Shown here: positions 12,201 to 25,000 of the stretch, one piece after another
Numbering within the stretch: position 1 is the stretch's first letter
Layout: each line of letters begins with the position of its first letter
Assembly (NCBI RefSeq): GCF_004798865.1
Contig: NW_025336346.1
Location: 830,904 to 894,903 of the forward strand
Direction: 5' to 3'
Origin: Varanus komodoensis
Lineage: Eukaryota; Chordata; Lepidosauria; Squamata; Varanidae
DNA: 64,000 nucleotides
Notes under the pieces: model-generated
The model's input: the letters and a program-made list of their open reading frames with translations, nothing else
Database searches by the model: none
Told to the model about the DNA's origin: nothing
Program-made: the position numbers and the translations under genes

Positions 12201-15200
12201 TCGAGAATTGAGGGTAAGTTTGAAACAGGGAAATGGGTGCACAAAAATGATACTCTTAAAAATTGTGGACATACCAGGAAGGTATGTTTAACAGTGAGGG
12301 GAACCCTGAATGATATGCACATGCATTGGACCTCCCCACTCTATAGATACGCTATGCCCAATCCTTTGAGTCAAGGCAGTTCCCTTCCTTCAGTTCTTAA
12401 AACGGAATGGCTGCAATTTAAGTACTGGTTTCGAATGTGGAAACTTATTGTTGGTGTGGCCTTTCCACAGCTCTTACTACTGGTTCTTCAGCTTGGGCTT
12501 AAAGATGGGGGTAAAGTCACTTGTTCAACTTCTATGTTGAAAAGCAAGGTGAGTTGCCATCCCGGCCTTCAGTGAGAGTACACTCTTGTTATGTGAGTGG
12601 AATGGAGAAGTGGTGAGCAAAGCAGTGATGAATGAACCTGCCAGGACCCCTGCCTAGAGCATCAGCCTAGGCATTGTATCAGACAAAGTGGCTGAATCTA
12701 TCAGCTCAACAGAAGAGGAGGCAGATGTCAGAACCTTCACCTGGAGCATCAGCCAGGTCTCCAAAGCCAGCTTAGAGAGGCAGGCCTGATCCATCACTCC
12801 AATGACACAACCCCTCCTCTCAGGAACTGACCCTTCTAACCAGGGACATGCATCTGCAACCCCCACCCCCATGTCCCTATCAACACACTTGGAAGGATTT
12901 CTAAGTTTGTAACTTTGTCTAAGGGCCAGGTCCATACAGGCTAATAGAAATTCTTAGTAACAGTGTTTGGTCTTGTGCCCCCCCCCCCCTTTTTAAAGGG
13001 ACACTACAGAGTTGACACTCAATGGGTAATTATGTAAATACATTCCTACTGATGAGCATTAGCTTAAGGAATTCCTTCCACATCAGAGATTAGCCTCCTG
13101 TTATTGCTGAATTCTCCAACTGTTAACCCTATTAGCTATGCATTAAAAGGAAACAAATTCTTCACCATCTCCACATGGTTCTTCACATCTGCTTGCCTTT
13201 GTGTGCATCTCTGTGTCCAGAATATGCTTGGTCAGCAGCCCACTGTGAAGGATGCTAAAAACCTCAAAGTCTAATTCACGGAAATATGCACTGTAACTCT
13301 GTAGCTGTATGGAAGGGACTCCTGCTTCTTTTTCTGGGGAGTCCTGAAAAAGAAAACAAGAACATAGTTAATAAAAGAACATAGGGTTGCCCCTGCACAA
13401 AGAGAGATTATAAAAGTGGCATTTGACATTAACTGCAGTTCAGTCCTGCCAGTCAAATGCAAAAGTAATACCATGTGTGGTTGGAATGGCATGGGCTGTA
13501 TATGCAGACAGAACTTTCTGCAGATTTTCTTTGGACATTGTAGAAGCACTGCTAAATAGATATGGCAGTAACTGCACTTCATGTGGTAATAATTCTTTAC
13601 TAATGAGTGCTGTTGTTCGAATAAAATGGACTTCATGGGAAAAAAACCCAAATGGTTTCATGGGATTTGTTGTTCCCATGGACAACTGGCTTCAGATTTT
13701 CAGCAAGGGTAACCTAATTTTTGGTATCAGTATCTATCTATCTATCTATCTATCTATCTAAAACATTTTTATGCTTCCCCCATCGCAACAAAGCCTCGGG
13801 GCGGCTCACAACAAAAACAAAATATACAAATATAACAATTATACAACAAAAATATTAAAACCCGGTGCATCTCGGCTTAAAAGATTTAAAATCCTATAAA
13901 TACCAATAAATTAACAATTAAAATAAATTTTAAATAAAAAGGTCTTAGCCTGGTGCCAAAAAACAAATAATGACGGCGCCAGGCAGACCTCTCTGGGGAG
14001 CGCATTCTAAATTCCATGTCTTCATTTCCAATTTAACCTCATAATCTGAACCTTGCCTATACAGGTATACCTCATTTTTTGTGCTTCGCAGTTTTTGTGC
14101 TTCCTGGACACGACTCTATGTCGAGCATGGACATCTATCAGCACTATTTTTCCAACAGGGAAATGTTGTGTCTCTGTCTCACATTTTGGGAATGTAATTC
14201 TTGCAGATCTGTACTGTATTTCCAATGTTTTCATTGTTGTAATGTATACTGATTATCTGTTATCTTTGATCTTTGCAATTGTTTTGGGGTGTTTTGACTG
14301 ATCCACTGACAGTGGTTCCTTTGTTTCTCTCCCTCTCCTTGGGCCTCCCTATTCCCTGAGGCACAATAATATGTATGCAAATTAGGCCAATTACTGTAAT
14401 AGCCCTACAATGGCCCCTAAGTATTCAAATGATAGGAAGCTAGAAATGATTAAGCTTAGTGAGGAAGGCATGTTGAATACTGAGATAGCCCAAAAGCTAG
14501 ACCTGCCAGACAGGCATCCAACAATATAATTGTAACTATATGCAACCTGAGTTATTGCTATATTCAACTTATTGCAATGGTCTGCACTGAACCCACAATA
14601 TCTCCAAGGTATGCCTGCATACATTCAATAAAGATTTAAATTCTTATATGACTCACACAGATGAGACAATATTAAGATAAGGCTATTAGCATACAAGCTT
14701 ATTTAATAAGGATTCAGACCATACTCTGTGAATTTCCATATTCTCTCTTATTGCAATAATGGAAAATTGCAAGGGTAAACTACAGCAAAGAAAGCAAACC
14801 ACCCATATGGTTGCCCTACATATAATTCAAGAGTGCCAGAAAGCTATTTACTAAAACCTGAGCTCTTGTCTTATACTATATCATCTGTACCTAGTTCCTA
14901 AATCATGCATCTGAATGTTACCAGATTGAGAATAGGTTTTCCATTCAAGCCTATCAAACACTTTCTCAATATCATGTAAAAGAGCATATTAGAATAAGTG
15001 ACTTTATGGCGTTAATAATTCTCTTGATATTATAAGAGAGTTTACAATGTCTAATAGAACCATTCTGATCAGTTAACGTATCAATAAGGATGCCATTCAA
15101 CAGTGCTGGTTTTTGTATTGGCATATGCTTCTCGCTGATTGGATTTTCATAAAAGTAAATCATGTAAGAGCAGCACAGAGCTCAAACATCTAGAACAAGA

Positions 15201-18200
15201 CCTGCAGCACTCCAAATGTACTGGGATTGACTTGAAGACATTCTAATGAGAAGTCAAGATGAACTGCTTGCAGTGTCCAGTACAGTTCTTGAAATTAACA
15301 GTATTAGATTAGTTTCCAGCCCTGTATTTTGTCAAGAAGCCCTGCAGTCTGTTAAGAGCCTCAATATATAAACAGGTGCCAGGCTCTATGCATTCCTCAC
15401 CATATACCAGATCCCTTAGATAAGGATGATCTAGGACAGCAGAGTAATCTCTTCCCTCCCTTCTTCCCTTAGACAGTTTTGAGCACCTTACAGAGAAGGC
15501 AGAGAAGCCTCTATAAAATCCATAACATAACTGGATAGAATTGGCTTTCTGCCTAGAACCTGGAGTGTACAGAGTTGCCCATGCAACTCAGCACCCCAGG
15601 GGTGACATCCATCATACCAGAAAGCTCTGTGACCTAAAGGGATGTGAGTGTAAGCTGCCACAGAGTTTACTGATAATCTGTACCCATATCTTATCAATGT
15701 ATTTGCAGTCAGTAAGGCATTTAATACCAATACAACAAACACAGGGGGGAATTTAGCCCCCCCCCCACAAGTCCTTGACATACCGCCTTTAGATTAGTAT
15801 TTAGCTATAAATACGTCGGCTTTATTGGGAAACATTTTTATTTCTTCTTTTTTGCAATGCTACCCGTGGAAACTCCTTCATGGATCACTGCCTTGTCGTG
15901 GCGAAGGGGCTTGCGTAGCTCAAGGAAGCTATGAGCTATGCCGTGCAGGGTCACCCAAGATGGACAGGTCATAGCAGAGAGCTCTGACAAAACATGATCC
16001 ACTGGAGAAAGAAATGGCAACCCACTCCACTATCTTTGCCATGAAAACCCCATGGACAGTACCAAAAGGCAAAAAGATATGACGCCGGAAGATGAGCCCC
16101 TCAGGTTGGAAGGTGTCCAATACGCTACTGGGGAAGAGCAGAGGGCTAGTACTAGTAGTGCCAGAAAGAATGAAGCGACTGGGTCAAAGCCGAAAGGACA
16201 CTCAGTTGCTGATGTATCTGGTGCTGAAAGAAGAGTCCGATGCTGCAAAGATCTATACTCCATAGGAACCTGGACTGTAAGATCCATGAATCAAGACCAG
16301 CTGGATGTGGTCAAACAAGAGATGACAAGACTGAACATCGACATCTTAGGAATCAGTGAACTAAAATGGACAGGAATGGGTGAATTTAATTCAGATGACC
16401 ATCAGGTATATTACTGCGGGCAAGAATCCCTCAGAAGAAATGGAGTAGCCTTCAGTCAATAAAAGAGTAGAAAAAGCAGTACTGGGATACAATCTCCAAA
16501 ATGACAGAATGATCTCTGTTCGAATCCAAGGCAAACCATTCAACATCACAATAGTCCAAGTCTATGCCCCAACCACTGATGCCGAAGAGACTGAAGTTGA
16601 CCAGTTCTATGAAGGCCTACAACACCTTCTAGAATTAACTCCAAAAAATGATGTCCTTATCATCCTGGGGGATTAGAATGCTAAAGTAGGAAGCCAAAAG
16701 ATAACCGGAATAACAGGCATGTTTGGCCTTGGAGTACAAAATGAAGCAGGGAACAGGCTGGTAGAATTTTGTCAAGAGAATACGATGGTCATAGCAAACA
16801 CTCTTTTCCAACAACCCAGGAGACAACTCTACACATGGACATCACCAGACGGTCAACACAGAAATCAGATTGACTATGTGCTCTGCAGCCAAAGATGGAG
16901 AAGCTCTATACAGTCAGTAAAAACTAGACCAGGAACTGACTGTGGCTCAGATCATGAGCTTCTGGTTGCAAAATTTAGGCTTAAGTTGAAGAAAATAGGG
17001 AAAAGCACTAGGCCACTCAGGTATGACCTGAATCATATCCCTGATGAATATACAGTAGAGGTGACAAATAGATTTAAGGAATTAGATCTGATAGACAGAG
17101 TGCCTGAAGAACTATGGACGGAGGCTCACAACATTGTACAAGAGGCAGAAAATAAAACCATCCCAAAGAAAAAGAAATGCAAGAAAGCAAAATGGCTGTC
17201 TGGGGAAGCTTTACAAATAGCTGAGAAAAGAATGGAAGCGAAAGGCAAGGGAGAAAGAGAAAGATACAAACAATTGAATGCAGAATTCCAGAGAATAGCT
17301 AGAAGAGATAAGAATGCCTTCTTAAATGAAAGTGCAAAGAAATAGAAGAAAACAATAGAAAAGGGAGGACCAGAGATCTCTTCAAGAAAATTGGAGATAT
17401 GAAGGGAACGTTTCATGCAAAGATGGGCATGATAAAGGACCAAAATGGCAGGGACCTAACAGAGGCAGAAGAGATTAAGAAGAGATGGCAAGATTACACA
17501 GAAGAACTATACAAGAAAGAGTTTAAGGTCCCTGATAACCACAATGGGGTGGTCACTGACCTCGAGCCAGACATCCTGGAACGTGAAGTCAAGTGGGCCT
17601 TAGGAAGCCTGAGCAACAACAAAGCTAGTGGAGGCGACAGTATTCCAGCTGAGCTATTCAAAATCCTAAAAGACAATGCAGTGAAAGTGCTACACTCAAT
17701 AAGCGAGCAAACTTGGAAAACTAAACAGTGGCCACAGGATTGGAAAAGGTCAGTTTACATTCTGATCCCAAAGAAGGGCAATGCCAAAGAATGTTCACAC
17801 TACCGCACCATTGCACTCATTTCACATGCTAGCAAAGTGATGCTCAAAATCCTACAAGCTAGGCTCCAGCAGTATGTGGACCGAGAACTACCAGAAGTAC
17901 AGGCAGGATTTTGAAGAGGGAGAGGAACTAGAGATCAAATTGCCAACATACGCTGGATCATGGAGAAAGCTAGGGAGTTCCAGAAAAGCATCTACTTCTG
18001 CTTCATTGACTATGCTAAAGCCTTTGATTGTGTGGATCACAACAAATTGTGGCAAATTCTTAAAGAGATGGGAGTACCAGACCATCTTATTTGTCTCTTG
18101 AGAAACCTATATGCGGGTCAAGAAGCAACAGTGAGAACTGGACATGGAACCACTGATTGGTTCAAAATTGAGAAAGGAGTTCGGCAAGGCTGTATACTGT

Positions 18201-21200
18201 CGCCCTGCCTATTTAACTTATATGCAGAGCACATCATGAGAAAGGCCAGGCTAGATGAATCACCAGTTGGAATTAAGATTGCTGGAAGAAATATCAACAA
18301 CCTCAGATATGCAGATGATACCACTCTCATGGCAGAAAGTGAAGAGGAACTAAAGAGCCTCTTGATGCGGGTGAAAGAGGAGAGTGCAAAAGTTGGCTTG
18401 AAACTCAACATTAAGAAAACTAAGGTCATGGCATCCGATCCTATCACTTCCTGGCAAATAGATGGGGAAGAAATGGAGGTAGTGACAGATTTTATTTTCC
18501 TGGGCTCCAAGATCACCGCAGATGGGGACTGCAGCCAAGAAATTAAAAGACGCTTGCTCCTGGGGAGGAAAGCTATGGCAAATCTAGACAGCATACTAAA
18601 AAGCAGAGACATCACCCTGCCAACAAAAGTGCATATTTTAAATGTTAATATTATTGAATTTTATTTGGCCAGGGCGGCTTGTTTTATAGTGTATGTTTTA
18701 TATTATATATTTGTATTTTATAGTATATATTTTAAAATGTTATTTTAATTTTTTGTTGTAAGCCGCCCCGAGGCTTCGGCGAATGGGGCGGCATAAAAAT
18801 GTTTTAATAAATAAATAAATAAATAAATAAAGTCAAGGCTATGCTTTTCCCAGTTGCAATGTATGGCTATGAAAGTTGGACCATAAGGAAGGCTGAGCAC
18901 AAAAGGATTGAAGCCTTTGAATTGTAGTGCTGGAGGAAACTCCTGCAAGTACCTTGTACCGCAAGGCGATCAAACCGGTCAGTCCTAGAGGAGATCAACC
19001 CTGACTGCTCTTTAGAAGGCCAGATACTGAAGATGAAACTCAAATACTTTGGCCACCTAATGAGAAGGAAGGACTCCCTGGAGAAGAGTCTAATGCTGGG
19101 AACAATAGATGGCAAAAGAAGACGGGGACGGCAGAGGATGAGGTGGCCAGATGGAGTCACTGAGGCAGCTGGTGTGAGCTTAGGTGGACTCTGGGAGATG
19201 ATGGAGGACAGGAAGGCCTGGAGGAGTGTTGTCCATGGGGTCGCAATGGGTCGGACACGACTTCAAGAGTAACAACAACAACAACAACCTGTGGAAAAAG
19301 CTGTATTCGTTGCTAATTGATACAAAGGAAAAAGAAAAAGCCCTTTGGATGAAGGAGGAAAGGAATTCCCCCCCCCCCACAGAGTTTAAAAGCGGTGAAT
19401 TAAATGAGAAGAGAGAGACAGAGCTCTTTGTAAGTAAGGAAAAGACTTTTCTTTTTTACTCTCCAAGGGCGAAGAATCAAAATAATAATTACTGTGGAAT
19501 CAAATGATAGAAGGATCTTTCTTGTATGATGGATTTTTGCCAAAATTAACTGGTTATCTGCCAGAAACTTAAATACTGAGTGGTGTTTTTCTTTCTACTG
19601 TGATGATTTTTTGGGCCGAAGAATTAAAATAAATAATTACTGTCGAACTGAAGGATTTTTCGTGTATGTTGGACTATTGCCAAGAACTGATAGAAGGACA
19701 TAATTTGCTTCTAGAAGTGGCCGTTTTAATTTTTGCTCCTGGGACCTCTGCCAAAATATCTGGACATTTGCCAAGCCTTTGTTCTTGAGTTAATTGCTAT
19801 TAGTATGGAAGAATTACAGAAGACACTCGTGGCAATACAGACTTCTTTAACAGCTTTGCAATTATCCCAACAGGCGATATTAATACAGCAGGAGACTATT
19901 TTAATCAAACAACTTGATTGTTTTTTAATTGAACAAAAAGGTCGCTTTGACAAATTAGACATTTCCATTACTAAGGCTTTGGGCAAGCGATTTGTACTTG
20001 AGCACAATATACAAAATACCCAACAAGCAGAAGGAAAATCTGAAACAGGAAAGACAATAAGCAAGCTAGCATGGGATTGGCTTGTAAATAAGCAATAAAC
20101 AGATGGAAAATTCGAAATGGAAAAATTAACACAATCAGTGAACCCAATAAGCAAGCTTCCACGGGATTTGCTCGTCATGTTGGAGAAGCAGAAGATAGTT
20201 AACCATTTAAGAGAAGCTATGCTTATGTGGCTACAATTGAAGACACATAGGCACTACAATGTTTTAATATAAAGAAAGAAGAAAGGTTCAGTAGAGGTGT
20301 AAAGAAAAAGAAAAAATAGATATGGCAGAGGTGTAAAGAAAAAATAAGAGAATTTTTCTTTTTACTTCAAAAAGGGATAATTCATATAGGTTGGTATGTT
20401 CATATGTGACATAGAAAGGCTAAGTTATTATTGCTGGTGAAACATTAGCAACTTAGCTTAATGAAATCCTGTTTAAAAGGTATTATAGGTATCAGTTGCC
20501 ACCAAATAGATTAGTTAAGATGTCTTTGAAGATGTTAAATGGATGTTTCTGACTTTATTTGTAACTGAAAATAAGAGAATTTATTATCTTGAAAACCTGT
20601 TTAAAAGATATTATAGGTATTAATTATCACCAAACAGAGTAGCTAAGATGCCTTTAGAGATAATAAATGGATGTTTTTGATGCTATTTGTAACTGTAGAG
20701 AATTTTTTCTTTTTATTTCAAAAAGGGATGATTTAAATAGGTTGGTATGTTCACATGTGATATAGAAAGGCTAAGCTAGTATGGCTGGTGAAACATTAGC
20801 AATTTAGCTTAATGAAATCTTGTTTAAAAGGTATTATAGGTATTAGTTGCTACCAAATAGATTAGCTAAGACATCTTTAAAGATGCTAAATGGCTGTCTC
20901 TATTTGTAACTGAAAATAAGAGAACTTATCATCTTATAAAGCAACGACTTAAATGGGTTGGCAGGTTTATATGTGATATGGGAAGATTAAGCTACTGTTG
21001 CTGGTGATATAAGGGATGGATATAATTGAGGTATGTTAAAGAATGTAAACAGTTGGGCTTTTGTATGGAATTAATTGTATTTGACTAAATGATGTTTAAG
21101 CTAGATAAAACATTAGTAATTTAGCTTAAAGGAAATTTGTTTAAAAGATATTATAGGTATTAGTTATCACCAAACAGAGTAGCTAAGATGCCTTTAGAGA

Positions 21201-22032
21201 TGTTAAATGAATGTTTTTAATGCTATTTGTAACTGTGGTAGTGAGGAAGTTATCTGTCTACCATTAGAAAATGAAAAGATTTTGAATTGTCTAGAAATGT
21301 TTAGATTGAACTTATCATGGAAGAAGAAAGAAGATATTGCATTTTTACTCAACTTGGAGATGCTTCCCCTTAACAGTGGTCAAGAGAAACAGGACCTTGT
21401 AAGAAGTGAAGGGATTGATTTTACTGATGAAGGAGAAGGAAGATAGTGACTTCTATCAAATTTGGAATTACTTTTTTTTCATTGGCTGGAGAAACGGGAC
21501 TTGGTTTTGATCTAAAGATGTTTTCAAGTTATTATAAACAGATCTGAGTATGTTCATAGAATGTTAAAAAATATGTAGTAGGGGGTTGACCCAGTAAGTC
21601 TGATGCGTGTGATAATTGATGTTTGTAGTATTAGTTTAAAATTTTAATAAAATTTCTTTAAAAAAACCCAGTGCAACAAGTGGTTTGCTTCTTCCTGAAA
21701 TCTAAAGCAGGGTTCCTTCATTGAACCAGGCCCCAGGGTTCAATGCCTCAAACTTCTCTAAAGAACATAGGATAGACAGTACCTTTTCTGGTTGACAGGT
21801 GTCTGCTTCAGACTGATTTACTTCTGTGTTCTCATCCAGCTGAGAATTGCCTGAAGAGCTATTTTTGCTGCTATCAGATTTTTGTGGCTTTTGTCCTAAA
21901 AAGAAGAGTGTGTTTCACAAGTAGATACTAAGACAACTTTACAGTGTATAGTGCATGAGTAGAGGGATACATCTTTTGTCCTAAAGTTTCTGTAAAATAC
22001 AGCAAAATAGCTATACGGCATAGAAATGTTAT

Positions 22033-22080
<48 letters not shown>

Positions 22081-25000
22081 GAATATGAACTGACGGTATG
22101 AAATGTGTTCCAATCTCTCTTCTCAATAAAGGATTATAAGTTTATTGTAATTAGAAGTTTGCAATTTATCTTTTTTTACATTAGAAGTGACTATAAGACA
22201 CATCTTTTTCACCCAGCTTTAGGTTTTTACTGAAGGACACTGCATTTTGTTCATAGTTTTATACTGTAGTTCTTACGCATACACTGTTTTATTTGCCTTA
22301 TGGTAAGCCCTTCAAATGTGAAAACACAGTCTACAAATACTTTAAATACAATTAACTTGTCTGGCCATTAAAATTATACAATAATTATTATACTTAAGAG
22401 CTAGAATGCCAACAGGGATAAAGGGGTCAACCAGGGAAATGTAGCTTTAAATCCCCATCAGCTATGAAACACACCAGTTTACCCTGAGCCTGCTTCTCAG
22501 CCTAACCTCCTTTACAGGTGTTGTTGAAAGAAAAAAAAAAGACAACTCTCCCTTCCTTCAAAACAATGTCATTTCATTTTGGAAAATCATTGTTCTTATT
22601 TAGTGGAAAGTGACATGAAAAATTAGAAGAGCTGCATTCACAGGAACCTGAGAGGAAAGGAACATAGGAAATATATAGTGATATAAGTGATGTGCAAGAA
22701 ACTTCTGTTGTTTAACACAACAAAAAGAGATCAGTTGCAAGGAGTTTAATTTCTGATATACCCAATTAAAAGTCCTCTGCCTGAGAAAGACACTGCCTGT
22801 CAGAACATGTAGCACCAGGTTAGGTGGATCAATGATCTGACTCAATAGCTTCACGTGTTGATTTGTATTTAGGCTAGCTTAGGTCCACTGACTTCAGTGC
22901 CTCTACACTGACTTTGCTGTAAGAACAACATTTAACAAACTGTTACCTTTGTTCTTCTTTTTGGTGGCACCATTACTGATAATAGGTACTCCTTCCAAGG
23001 TGTCAAAATCAAAATTAGCAGGAGAAGGAACATACCCAGGACTTGCTGTAAAACCAAAGTGCAAGCAATTCAATTGATTAGAATAAAGCGAGTCCCATAT
23101 ATCACTAAATGCATACACAAATTGCAGTTCCATGTGGGAATTAATGTAGCTTTCATGTAGATCATGTGTAATAATGATGCAGTGCAGCAAGTCAGAGTAA
23201 GCCACAGCTCTGTAGCACATCCGCTTGCAACATGCTAGACACGGGCAGGATCACACACTTTGGCATATACATATTTAACATGCTAACTCCTACATTTACT
23301 TTCCATATAAAAAAGTTGTAAAATGTGAGGAAGACCTAAGGAAACTGGCACAACAGCTAAAAGTATGTCTTTTGGAAAACAATCTAACAAGCCCTACTTA
23401 TCTCCTCCCATTTTTTCATTAGAGCTGTAAGGTCTCTGATCTCCATAGAATCTCAAACTGCCTGGTCCTCCACACACCACAGCAATACTACGCTTCTGGC
23501 TATTCTCCATTAGAAACTCATTCCACCAGAACTGTTCATGAAAACAAGTTCTTCACACAACTGGAACTGCAACAGGGCATCTGTGTAGAAATCTGATGCT
23601 TTTTATTGAAGCTCAAGTCAGAACCCATCTCCATAGTGATTCACAGCAGTTCTCAGACTAATGCAAGAGAATCCTCTTCCCTAGGCAAAGGAGGCGTCTG
23701 TTGATATATGGAGGTTTTTGACCAAGTTGATTATCATTTAGTGGGGATATCACTGGTATCAGAGAGTGTTGCCTACCCTTCAACCTCCTTTCCTAAATTA
23801 CTTGTGAGATCTGCATACTCTTTGTGCTCGGCATGCCTGTTTTACAATCTAGCTACAGATGGATTGATAGTTCACAATGAGTTGTAAGATCTTTTCATTC
23901 GGGATGGAGCATGCAGAGCAGGTACAATATAATTTTAATTAGATGTAGTGCACAGTGTTTCATAGCATGTACGTTATTTTATTGGTTTCAAGGAGTGATA
24001 CTGAAATAACATGCTATATTTGTGGAACAACCCGTGGCATCTTTCCCCTATATATTTCCTTTCTTCTTTTCTAATGTACTTTGTGAAAATAAATAAAATT
24101 GGGAAAAAAATGAGTAGAGCACAACTATGGAAGCTGCCTGGGTTCCTTGCAAGAGGGAACAAGATGGGTATAAATATACTGTAATAATAATTCCCTAAAT
24201 TATTTTGGTTATCGCCACACATTGTGGTAGTGAACTCAATAGATTAATTTTGAGCTAACAGAAATACTTCCTTTTATCAGTCCTGAATCTTCACCAATTA
24301 ACTGCATGGGATGACTCCAGGTCCTAATATTATGAAAGAAAAAGAAAAATGTCTCCCTAACCAACTTCTCCCTATCATGCAAATTTTGTATAGGTCTATC
24401 ATGTCTCTAAGCAATTGAAGACCAAATGATCTGAGGCAGGAATGTAGTGATGGACAGCCTGCAGGTCAGGCGCAAGGTAGGCCAATTTGTGCTGTTCCTC
24501 CATTAGCATGAGAAATGCAGTCTGGACCTATAAACCGCTAACCTGCATCATATGGTTTCGGCTGAACTGAAGAGCTGCAGTTTCTGCCAAGGCAACCATT
24601 TAGGAGCACTGCAGCATAACAGAGATGAGTAACATGAGTAACAAGAGCTGCCCCAGTAGCACAGGAGTAAGGCATCTAGACTCTGTTGTCTCCCGATTAA
24701 AGAAACTTCTTGCAGATAGTGGATGTAATCTTTCCCCACAACCCCATTTATACCTGCATATTTTGTGCATGCTTACCTCCTAGGCATTTTTCCAGTAGAG
24801 CCTGTAACTCTGTAATGTTCTGTAACCGAACCAAAACTCTTCCTTTTATCTCAGGTTCTTTTTCTCGGCAGAAAGCATTCACAACCTTGAGCAGCAAATT
24901 ACATTTAGTAAGACCTAAACAGGGCCTTCTGCTACTTTTGCAACCTCTGCTAAATCAGAATGGCTGTTAAGTCCTATCTACAAATCTGTTGGAATTTTTC

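Noticed and set aside
18118-18615. 165-codon minus-strand frame inside BovB
   Set aside because: Antisense of the BovB reverse transcriptase; composition mirrors the RT codons.
24630-24710. Possible tRNA-like stretch (GTAGCACAGGAGTAAGGCAT)
   Set aside because: Some A-box-like resemblance but no B-box or cloverleaf could be drawn by eye.
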